Positions 31,801-43,800 of a stretch of DNA of 64,000 bases are shown piece by piece. The DNA is from Tyto alba (lineage: Eukaryota; Chordata; Aves; Strigiformes; Tytonidae): contig NW_024881328.1 of the NCBI RefSeq assembly GCF_018691265.1, forward strand, positions 43,689,515-43,753,514. Direction: 5' to 3'. Below the pieces are notes generated by a model that saw only the letters and a program-made list of their open reading frames with translations, did no database searches and was not told the origin of the DNA. Positions within the stretch are counted from its first letter, which is position 1. The number at the start of each line of letters is the position of its first letter. The position numbers and the translations under genes are program-made.

Positions 31801-34800
31801 GATGTAATCATTCTGGAAACAAGCACTATGAATAAAGAAACTCAGTTAAAGTTAAAAATGTGTAGCAGATTTTTTTTTTTAATAATATGTGTTTCAAATT
31901 TGGTGATAATTCTTAACTGCTCTAGTGACATAGTCATGAAAAGTCTTTTTCTTTAGAAACAAATTTATAGGGGTTGTTATTACTAGCATATATTAAAGGA
32001 ATAGGTTAAAAGGTGTGATTTCCTTTAAGCACATAACCAGCAATGCCATAGGTGGAAGCCTTAAACTTTTAAGTGAATCAGATGAGTCAAAATTTGACAT
32101 GGCTGTTCTGTTGACCTACTTCTGCCTGCACAAAGTGTTTTCTCTGTGCAAATGGATATGAGATGGAGGGGTGTCTGCAGCTCTGATTTATTTTTTTTTT
32201 TTTTTTTTTTTATTAAAATACCTGAAGTTTGCAACAGCTACTGTTTTGTTTCTCCCTGGAGTCAGTGACGAGTCACTTGTTATTACTTGGACAATTTGAT
32301 ATTTGTTACCACATTTGAAGAGTCTTTCAGTAATACTTTCCACTCTCAAGGATGTACTTAAAAATCCTGTTGCCTAGGCCAATGATGCATCCTGCACTTA
32401 ACAGTAAATGTTATTTGTGAAGATAAATAAAAAGCATGAGGCTTAAGGAAATTAAAACATGTCATATTTCAATGTCATATCTCTTATGTAATATTTTATT
32501 TTGAAGAATACCAAAGATAAAGAAAATCTGCTTGCCCAAATGGAAGAGGATATGAAAGATACAGTGCAACAGCTATACAAAAGCATAGAAGAAAAAGAAC
32601 AACATATTAAAAGTCTTCAAGATCTACTGACATCGGAAAGATTTAGCTTGTCTATACTACAACATACCCTTTCTCTCCGGGACTCGGAAATAACAGAATT
32701 AAAAAATGAAATAGCTTTCTCCAAAATGAAAGAACAGCAACGTATTGAAGAACTGAAAATCAGTCAGGAGAAGGATATTTGCAGACAGCTGGAGAACTTG
32801 AGGGCTGAGCTGGAAAAGTGCCACAGAAGAGAGATTGAAGAAGCCAAGCAGGTATACGAGGAAGAAATTATTTTAAAGTATAAGAATGAACTTGAACAGT
32901 TAAAAAAAGAACTCTGTGCTCTGAATTCTGAAGAACACATTCAGAATTTGAAAGTCACAATAATTGATTTAAATAATAGTCTTTGTGAGTCTGAAATAAA
33001 TAAAGAAAATTTGAGAAAGAAGCTTGAAAAACAACAGGAAGACTTCCAGAGAGAAAAATGTGAAATTGAAACTAAATACAAGGATTTAATTGATGGCCTT
33101 AAGTCTCAACTTTCTGATGCAGAAGAGCAGGTCAAGGAAGCCCAGTGTTATAAACAAGAAAAAGAGTCCTTGAATGAAGAAATTCAGAAACTGAATTCTT
33201 TCATCCAGGAATTAAATGAAAAGCGACTTTGTGAGGTTGAAAAAAATGTAGATGTAAGACAAAAGTATGGTGAAGAGATTGTCTCCAATAAAAAAATAAT
33301 GAAATTGAAGGAAAAACAGATGTTACCAGAGATGTCGCAGTCGCAGAGAGCAGAGCTTCGGGAGATGTGGAATAAACCGCACCACTTGAAAGATGAAGAT
33401 GAGCTAGGTCATGAAGAACTAGAGTTCCAGCATGACTTGGGAGTAGATTCCTCAAGGGATCAATTAGAAGAAATTAAGAATTCAAAGATCACAGAGAATA
33501 ATGAAAGCATTGAAGGAGATAGCCTATCTGAAGAACACTGGTCAGAACTGGGGCTTTTCAGTGGTGAAGGCATATTGGCTAAATACCTCATCTCCACAGA
33601 GAGACCAGAAGAATCATATGCATCCAGCACTTCTGAAGGTTATGCCATTGAAGAAGGTAGATGCAGTAGGGATGGGTTAGACAGTAGTATGCTTCTAGAA
33701 CCCAGCAGAGGTTTTGTACCTCCTTCGTTAAACTTTGGCCTTGATGAAGAAACATGTCCTAGTGATTTGGCTCAAGAGACTTTTGAAGAGACTGAAGTGG
33801 GAGCAGAGGCCTTTGTTTCATTTTTGTCAGATAACTCCCTGCAGCAAAACAAAATAAGTGACCATGATGACATAAAGGAAGACGAGACAACTTGTTTAGT
33901 AGAGAGATGTGCGAAACTAACTGAGCAGCTTCATGAGAATGAGTCAGCCTTGAAGAAATCTTATCAGGAGACCCAAGAAGCTGTTGGAAAATGGGAAAAA
34001 GTAATGGCTGAGCTTTCTCATAAGCGTGTGGAACTGGGTGAGGAACGTGAAGCACGGATCTGTTGTGAAAAAGAACTTATTCAAAAATCAGGGAAGGAGA
34101 AAGAACTTGAAAACAAAATAATGTTTCTAGTAAAGCAGCAGGGTGAGGATGGAGGCCAAGCTTACTGTACTTTAGAGCCTTTAACACAAGTATCAAAATC
34201 CTCTACCTGGCAAGAAATGGTAAAAGACCTCCAGGAGGAAAGAGAAATGTTGATGGTGCAGCTGCGAGCTCAGGAGCAATTAGTGAAAGATGTTCAAGAG
34301 CAGAAAACAGCCTCTGATTCTGTAACAAGTGAAGTACAGTCTCTTTTTGGACGTCAGCTAGCTGCTTTGCAAAGTCAGAGGGATCAAATGCAAAGCCAAC
34401 TTGATGCTCAGAAGGCTAAAAACCAGACAATAGCAGAGCTGCTAGGTCAGAAAACCATATCTGAAGAGACATTGCTAAAAGAACAGGAATTGCTTAAAGC
34501 TGAAATCAGTAATAAAGAGCAAAATTTAGCACTCTTATTGAAGGAAAAAACAGCCTTAAGAGAAAGATTATCTGACGTGGAGGAGGATCTAATAAAAGCA
34601 GAAAAAGCACTAGCAGAGAATGCTGGCATCATTGAGGATCTTGAGAAAAACATACGCAACCTTAATACTGAAGTGAAAGATCTCAAAGAAATACGAGAGC
34701 ATGAGAGACTGGGATATGAGGACAGGTTAAACTTCAGCAACCTAGAAATTCATAAACTTAATGCTGAAATAAGGGCAAAAAGTGCTGAGTACAGTGAGAA

Positions 34801-37800
34801 AGAAAGCCAGCTGACCAAAGAAATTGCCCATTTGAACAAGGCTCATTTGGAGCTTGAGGCTTGCTTGCAGGAGTCCTTTCAGTCTGCACAAGCTGCACAA
34901 GAGGCACAGTCCAAGATGGTGAAACATTACGAAGAGGAAATTGGTAAAAGGGAGACTCAACGCCTCGCTGAATTAGCTAAAGTGAGTTTGACACACAAGA
35001 AAGAGGTAGGAAACCCCTATAACAGCAGGAGGCTTGGGATTTGAGAATGTTTAAGGTAGTCATTGCAAATGTTTGTATGCCTGTTTTCAGATAGAAGAAT
35101 TAAATGCTGAGATAAAAGATAAAGTGGAAAAACAGCAGAAATTGGAAGAAGAAAGAAAGGAACAGATTGCTTTAATAAAAAAGGTAAATGTTGGAATTAG
35201 ATTTTAGGAAAAAAAATCATTTTGTGTTGTTTGCAAAAATCTATTGTTTTTTACATGGTGTCTTTTAATTTGGGGTCAGGAGGAGGGGAGAATTTTGGCT
35301 CAATAATTTATTAGGGAGCTAACTAACCATATTTTGAAGAAAGCTCTTTATCTGAGTATTCTCTGTAGGTACATGAACGAGAGCATGATCGTGAAATCTC
35401 TGAACTGATTACTAAACATGAAGAGGAAATGGAGAAGCTCCGTGCTGAACTAAATAAAGAACAGCAGCACCTGTTGGACGAACTGCGGCAGCAAATGGCA
35501 GCCGCACACAAAGCAGAGATTGAGCAAGCTCAGCTCCAATCACAGGTAAAATAAACACAGTAATTACTGTAGTAGTTACCTGGCTGTTGCAAAGAGAAGG
35601 CTCCTTGATTTTTGTGCTTACTATGTGTGCTCTTCTATGTAGTGCTGCAGTTGAAGAATTAGGAGTTTTTTCTTAGTACGTGGTAGTAGGTATTTTCAAC
35701 AGGAGTTGTCCAGGATCCTCACACTGCAATTATATTTTAACTTTAGTTCTGAAGAAAAATGGATGCTTAAGTTGATGGGTTAAAAAAAAAAAACCAAACA
35801 AACAAACCCCAAAACAAATGAAAAAACAACAAATAAAGAAAAAAAACCCAAAACTGTAATTTTTCATGTTTTAAGTTTAACAAGTGATTTTATAAAACAT
35901 ACTAAACCTCTCCTGCTTTTTAAATATCCCACTAACGTGATTAGGAATGCTTTTGTGTTAAACTTAAGTAGGTAAACCTGACTTTTTCCTCTAAGCATTT
36001 ACTGGGTTTTTGAATATTTCCACTAAATGTAAAGTGGAAATGGAAAGCACGTGTCTCGTATGGGTCTGATTACAAGATGTTGGGGTACTGTTTAAGAATT
36101 GAAAAGTTTGGTTGGTCTATTTTAGCTGCCAATTCTAACTGTTGGATATTCCTCACTTTTTTTTAAATGAAGCATGGTGAATTTTATTTCTGCTTTTCCA
36201 ATACCACTTCAAAATTTTGCTCCATAACAAATTATAACCCATAGCAAATACAATGAATTTTTGAAGTGGATGGTGAAGGGTTGGGGTGCTCTTCTGCTCT
36301 GGTGACATTATGAGGAAGTGGACAGATACAAGGTATTTGGTAGGAGATGAAGTTAAGAGGCAGGTAAGGAAAGCCTTTTACTTCACACTGAAAATGTTAT
36401 GCAAATCTCCTTGTAACAAAAGTCAGCTTACTTTCAGGGTTCTGTCCCTGCTATGAAAAAACACTCTCCAAGTACAATAAGGCAAAACTGAGGTTTGTTT
36501 AACTGTTGAAAACAATTGAAACTGGTCAGGAAAAAAGTGAACGCTTTTTGTTAGAGGGCAGGGAAAAACCCTTCCCTTCTTCTCCATTACAGACACTGCA
36601 CAGCCTTGAACTGGAAGCTTTACGCCTAAGCTTAAATAATATGCATACCTCTCAGCTTGAGCTTACGCAGTCTAACTTGAGAAAAGAAAAGGAAACTGCC
36701 CTTGTGGAACTACGGGAGATGCTCAATGATAAACGTGCTCAAGAGGTAGCGATTCTGCAAAGCCGCCATCAGCTGGAGTGGGAGAAGATGAAAGAACAGT
36801 GTCTGAAGGAAAAAGAAGACCTTGAGTCAAAGTATCAGCAAGAACTAGGTATTATTAAAGTTTGGGAATAATGGACCAGAAATTGAAACCCCATCAGTAT
36901 TTTTCTTCCTCTATAGGTTCCTGTCCTCTTGAGTGACAGCTGATGTTGATTTGAATAGGGACAGCGGCTAGACTGGCATGTGCAAGAGTGCCTGTTCTAT
37001 ATATGAGAATGAAGTTGTCCAGACCTAAGTTTGATTTTTTTCTTCAGCAATATGGGTGTTTTGCTGCTACCCCTGTAAAATAGCACTATACTGAACTAGT
37101 TGCTTTCAAGAGGCAGTAGACAGAGCTCTCATAAGGAATGTCATAGGTGCAAAGAGTAGATCTCTTACCTCCTATGTTTCTTAAGGGTTTTTATTGCCCT
37201 AAGTCAGCACTGACTACTCCTGTGCTTCTGACAAGATATGGAAATGCTTCCTGGTTTGTCCTCTCAGTGTTTTCAAAAGGAGGATAAAGGAGTTTGAAAG
37301 GAACTGAAAGGCTCAGTAAGAACCTGCAATGGGGTGTCCTTTGAGACGTGTTTGTTATAAGATTGTTATTCTGACATCAGCAAGAGGAAAGCTGCACTTG
37401 GTAGTACTGAAGGGCTGCTCATGGTGCTTCTGGCATTGTTTGGGATATTTGCCTCTTCCCAGATGAGGAGACAGTTTCTGACCTGTGTGGCAGAGCTTGA
37501 GGAATTTCTGGAGAAAGGTGAGGCCTGCAGCAACTCACTGAAGAAGTTTAGGAGCCATTCCTTTAGTTGTCCTTCCCTGAGAGGAAGAGAATGTTTTAGG
37601 GCTGTGTCTTTTTGACCCAAGAGTAGAAAACCATTTGTTACCAGCAGTAATATAGTGAACTGATGGCATGATGGGATTTGGGAGCAGAAAGAGGTCTAGA
37701 TGCAGTTCTGAAGATCAATGCTCTTTACATCTGTTTTGGCAATGTAACTTGATATGAATGTAACTACTTATGAGTGCTTGAATGTAGAGGCTGAGAGGGA

Positions 37801-40800
37801 GAATCTGGAATCAGATGATGCAGGAGACCTGGCAGGGAGTTGTGGATATTGTTAGCTGGGGGCTAGAGGAAAGACATTTCTCTTTAGAGAGGTGATGATT
37901 GGGTATGACCCAACTCACTGGAGCGCTGGGAAGCTGTCTTGTGACTTAGATGATATTTCTTTCCCTACTGGACCATGACATGGGTAGCTGTCACCCATCT
38001 TAGTCTCTGAGCTCTCATTTCCCACTGAGAAGCTTGAAATAAGGTTGCAAGCTAAGGCAATGGTACTTTGAAGGTGTGAGAAGGGGACTGATAGGCCTTT
38101 ACAGGGTTCTTTCAGACAAAGAAAGGTGCTGAACAAGAAATTAGAATGAATCTAGGAAGGAGCTGGGAAGGAAGAAGCCATTGGTGTTAGTGATAACTGA
38201 ACAAATAATAGCATCTGTCTTGCAGTCTGTTTCCTAGGCATTCTTAGAAGAAATTTGAAGATATTTTCCTACTTGCTGCTGCTGCCTGCTACTCTTCTGC
38301 TGTGTCTCTGGAGATAGAGTTAATTCAAACACTTAATAGTGATGTGATGTGCAACAAAATGCTAGCATCTAAAATGAAATTGATAGGCATTTGAACCTAT
38401 ATCTTTAGGATGAAAGGTGTGGTGTTTTTTGTTGGTGTTTTTGTGCATTAGTTTGGTTTTTTTTTGGGGGGTATTGCGCTCTCTGTAGATTTAAGGGGCC
38501 TTTCCTTTGCTGTTTAAGCTGAACTTAACCTTCAGGGTTGTCTTTGCGGTTACAACTGCTAGATGCTTATTTTCTAAAATGAAGGTGAGTTACTGGGATA
38601 CAGCATTAACAGCAGGTTTGGATAGAACCCAGTAGCTTACGCCTCTGCATGCTTACCTGTTTAAGTACCAAGTCTGATGCTGGAAACAGCAATCTCATCC
38701 ATATTTCTACTTATCATTGAATCATAACATTTTATGTAAATTTATTAATAAGTATTTTATTTCACAGTTGATCAGAGAAAGAAAATAGAATTGGAAATGG
38801 AGGAGACACATATCCAGGCATTAGAGGTACAAATTCTGTTCTTCATACAAGAAAAAGTAAAACTCCTTTCAGTAAATTGGAGCTGGTAGAAGTCCCATGT
38901 CTACTACACCTTTATTGTAGAGGACAAATAAATGGAGGAGGAAGAAAACCAAACTAAATATGTTTGCTTTAATAATGCATGTCTTGTTCTCTTAGACTCT
39001 CAAAAGAGACTGGGAATTGGAGTCTGATGTGCGTTTAAAAAATACATATGAAGAACTGTCTGAAAAACATCGGACTGAAATGGTGGAACTGCAGAAAACT
39101 CTGGAAATGGAATTAGAAAAGGTCAATGCAGATCTGGGGCTTCTTTCTCTTGAGAATGAACAATCTAAAAGTAAGTGCCATGGTCTGGGAAGCAGTTGCC
39201 TTTATTGAACAACAGCAGAGCTAAGTGTTTTAAGAACCTGTATAAAAAGCAAATACAAGATACATCCATGTACTCTTACTTAAAAACTGGGTTGATGGCA
39301 TGAGACTGTCTAGAAAACAGGATGCAGATGAAAAAATGTTTAAAGCCTATTCAGCTGTGTTGCGTTTTGACTTCCACAGAATGACATGGACTCTGTTTTC
39401 CTTCAAGCATATTAAAGGGACGTGCTGTTTTGCTTCCAGCTGAAAACTGGCTTTGGCAGTTAGCGATTTAATCAAAATTCTGATTAATATCAGTAGAAGC
39501 TTCTAACAAAAAAAAAATAGGGTTTGGATTGTGAACAGTTAAAATTTAATGGGACAGTAGCTTTTAAAAATACTGTTCTGGAAGTGACACTTTTGAGACT
39601 ACTGTAACTGGAGTTTTCATGAGCTTGAAAAACGAAATCTGGCTGAATTCCTAGCCAGGTACATCTGTTATGTCTTTTGAGGTACAGATCAGAGCTAGAA
39701 CTATGAAAATTTTGTGTAGGTCTCAGAAACCTGACACATTTGTTGAGACACTGGTTGACCAGCACAATAATGTCAGATTTGCTGTCAGTGATGGCAGGTA
39801 AAGGAGCCATGAGAGGTGGTGTGCCATGAAGTGAAGAGAGATAGCTAGTTGGGTTGTATAGCCTCTGATGCACTATGTGGGTGGGAGACATAGGAAATGA
39901 TATTCTCTCCAAATAAATGGAAATCCAGTGTTAAGGGTATTAGATGATGCTAGCTGGTGGGCAGTAAGACCAGGTTTGAGAAGGGAAGAGTAGCTTTTTT
40001 TGACCTGCCAAGGGCTGGATGCTTTCACAGTGTCTAGCTCGCCTTTGGCTGCCATGAGGACATGTTTGTAGCAATGTCTTGTTCTTCCCAGCCTGCACTG
40101 GCTTTACTGGATTTCCTTGAACCTTTATCAGTAAAGTCTGTTCTGTGAGGATTGTGTGGATCTCTTGCAGCTTGCTGTGGCTGAAATGTGGTCTCTCAAT
40201 TGCAGATTCTTTCTGGGCTGGTAAAGATTTATTGACCAGCTGAGGTAGTAGCAAATTTACAGGGTTCAGAGAGTGCTCAGCACTGAGGCAGAGTGTACTT
40301 GGCATGAACTTTCCTAGCCCTTCCTGTTGATCCTGCTGCTGAGTGTGGTCACAGGAGAAATTCTGTGCTTGTAGGCCACGAAGAAATGCTTGATTCCCCA
40401 TTCCAAGTATGTGTGCCTCTAGTTCAGGATGCTTGTTTGTGTATGCAGAGAGCAGATGCTCACCCTTCCAGCACTGCTGTTGGTTATCTCTTGGCTAACA
40501 GCACGGGATGCAGAGAGCTAGGAAGCACTGTGTGGAAGTGTTTGACTTCTGAATACTTTACTGTTCAAGTGTTTTTGTGATTCCCTGTAAGCTAGCATTC
40601 TAGTCTAGACACATGCATTTCTGTTTTAGTTGCACAAAATTTGTACAGGTTATTCAGTAACCAGGGCGATGGTGTAACAGAACTCATTTTTCATTTTAGT
40701 AAAATGTGTAGAATTGGAGAAGCAACACCAGTTAGCCATTACAAAATTACAAGAACAGCTGCAGACTGAGCATAACCAACTCCTAGAAGATATGAAGATG

Positions 40801-43800
40801 AAAAGCCAAGAAAAAGAACAGAAACTTCAGAAGGAGGTAAATAAGATTTCTTTACTTGTTTAGAGTGGCTGTTTACTCTCTCTATAACAAAACCTAGACC
40901 ATATACTTATCATTTGGGTGACTTGTTTGTATTTAGGGACTTTATTGAAAAACTTAAATGCATCTCATGAAGCAGGTAAATACTCTGGGATTTTCTGTAC
41001 TAGTTCAAAATCTTTTGAATGCAATTGCCTTTGTGCCATTTGATACTGTTTCTTCCTCTGTATTTATATGTTTAATTTTCTGGTTCTTGTGTTCCATTTT
41101 TACCTAGCTAATACTTTATTTTTGCCAGTGATGATAAATATTGCATTGGGAATAAATTCTTCTCTCTAAGGGGTGGGTCTTAGAGTTAAATACTGCTCTG
41201 CATCTCTGATAGCCTGGATCAGGAACTGAGTCTGGTTGTCACTAAACGTTTCCACCTATTTCTGACAGAACTGTCTGTTGCATATGAAATAAGCAATTAG
41301 AACAAAATTGTTGTAAAAATCTGGGGTTTTTGTTTTTTAACATGTCTTCCGTAGCTGGAGAAACTTCAGGTCATGTATGAAGAACTCAGGACTCGGTCAC
41401 AAGAAGAAATCAGGCAGCTTTGGTCTCAGCTTGACAGTACCCGAGCAAATCGACAAGAGCTAAGTGGTATGTTCCTAACTGAAACATTTTATTTTTTGCC
41501 TTTTCTTCATACAGAAGTATACATTGACACAAAATACTTTTAATTGTGTACCAGAAACACCCAGGTGGGTCACAGAAGTGTCAGTGGGTTGTGCCCTAGT
41601 CATCTGTTTCTGAAGTGAAGTGATTATGTCAGATGACTAGTTGGTTCTGCCGTGTCAAAAAGCATGGTATGGCTGTGGGGAAAAGCTCAACTCCTATTGC
41701 TGTCGTTTCCTTTCCCACTCTGTTCCTGCACACTCTAAAAATCTTTAGTGAAAACTGAACATTTTTCATTGCACTGTCAAATTAAGGGGAATGTAGTTAA
41801 AAAATGGAGAAAATGCAATACCATGCTCCTATTTGCATTCAGTATGGAAGTGGGTATTAATTCAGTTGAGAAAACTGCTAATTGAGGCAGACAGTAAAGC
41901 TCACTGCTTAGTTTGTGACCTCGAGAGGTTTATTGTGGCTATTTTCTTTTATTTGGAGATAATTAAGAGATCAGTGTGCTTAAAATATTTCTGCCTTTTT
42001 CTTTTAAAACTGATTAGGTTATATCTTGAAGTAGAAATGGCTTTCTTCCCCTTTCAGTTTTGAGATGAGTTAAATGAAATGTTTTTTTCATTGATACTCA
42101 ACATGGAGATTCGTCATCTTCTGACTTTTAATTCATAAATGGAGAAAGGGAATGTAATTTAATTCTTGAATATTTTTATTTTATTTTCTACCTTTAGATG
42201 ATACTTCTGAAATCAGAATTAATGATAATGTTGTTTTCATATAAGGCTAAAAATAACCTCCTTCTTTCATAACGATAAAAATAAACAAATCCCCTAATCC
42301 TAAAAGGAAAAAAAATAAAAGGAAAATGTTGTGAATAGGGATTAAACATGAACAGTGGGGTGGCTTTTTTTGTTTTTTTTTGTTTTTTTTTTTTCTTTTT
42401 AGTCTTATCTGTATCTGCATTAAACTTATGACAAAATTTTAAAGCCTGAGAGAAAATGATGATTGGATGAAATCTGACATCATACGTCATGATATGACAT
42501 CATCAAGCATTACGTAACTTAAGATTTCTGTTTCAAGATTTAGTGTATTAAACAAACTAGTAAGCTTTACGGTGTAGTGATCAGAGGTGACAGACATTTT
42601 GTTGTTGTAATGAAGTAGAAGATGTCTCAGATATGTGTGTACAAACAGATATTTGATACAGGAAAGAAGAAACTTTGGAAAAATAAAAAAGCTATAGACC
42701 ATGATGTCAATCTTGGCTATCACAGAATGGTTTGGGCTGGAAGGGACCTTACAGGTGATCTGGTTCCAGCCCCCCTGCCCCGGGCAGGGCCCCCTTCCCC
42801 CAGCCCAGGGGGCTCCCAGCCCCGTCCAACCTGGCCTTGAACCCTTCCAGGGAGGGGGCAGCCACAGCTGCTCTGGGCACCCTGGGCCGACGCCTCACCC
42901 CCCGCACAGGGAAGGATTTATTCCTAATACCCAATCTAAATCTACCCTTTTTCAGTTTAAAACCATTAACCCTCATCCTATCTCCACCCCCCCCCCCCCC
43001 AATAAATAGTCCCCCCCCACCTCCCCTGCCCCCCCTTTAAGCCCTAGGAGGCCGCTCGAAGTTCCCCCCGGCCCCTTCTCTTCTCCAGGCTGAACCCCCC
43101 CAACTCTCTCAGCCCGGCCCCCCAGGGGAGCTGCTCCAGCCCCCCCAGCATCTCAGTGGCCTCCTCTGGCCCCGCTCGAGCAGCTCCGTGTCCTTCTGCT
43201 GTTGGGGGCCCCCGAGCTGGCCCCAGCACTGCAGGGGGGTCTCATGAGAATGCATGTGTTCAGTTTGTATTGAGACTCTAACATTAGGTGGTGCTCTTTA
43301 CTTCTTTTGGCATAATTAAAACAAAAGGCAACTGTAATATGCTTCAAATACAATTTCAGATTTTCTGAATAATATAACTGTAAATAGTTTTTGAAATATA
43401 ATAGGGTTTTGTAAGGGTGATTTTTGTTGTTTTTTTGGTCATAGATTGAATAAATGATTTTTCTATCCAGTCAGTCTTTACCTTAATTTTTTTGGATCTG
43501 TTTTGGTATTACAGAATTGTAGCAGGTAGCACTCCATAGTATTCACTGGAATTCTTATATTTCCTCTCCGTAGCCCTTATCTTTAATAACCTTTCAAATG
43601 TCTTTCCATGTTTCTAATCACTTGCATTCCCATTCTTTGGACCATTTCTGTTTGTTCTTCATCTTGCTTCAGATGGTGAGACCAGAATGCAAACCCATGG
43701 TCCAGGTGAGAATATCTCTTTTGGTGTGAGATCTTTAAGGTGTTTTGGTTTACTCTGCTTTTCTTCACTTGAGTGATCATTCGACAATGCATTTGGATTG

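Noticed and set aside
36506..36592. Upstream extension of PCNT exon 10 (29 codons open before the acceptor)
   Set aside because: A clear acceptor, ctccattacag, precedes the conserved sequence. The open stretch before it is intron without homology.
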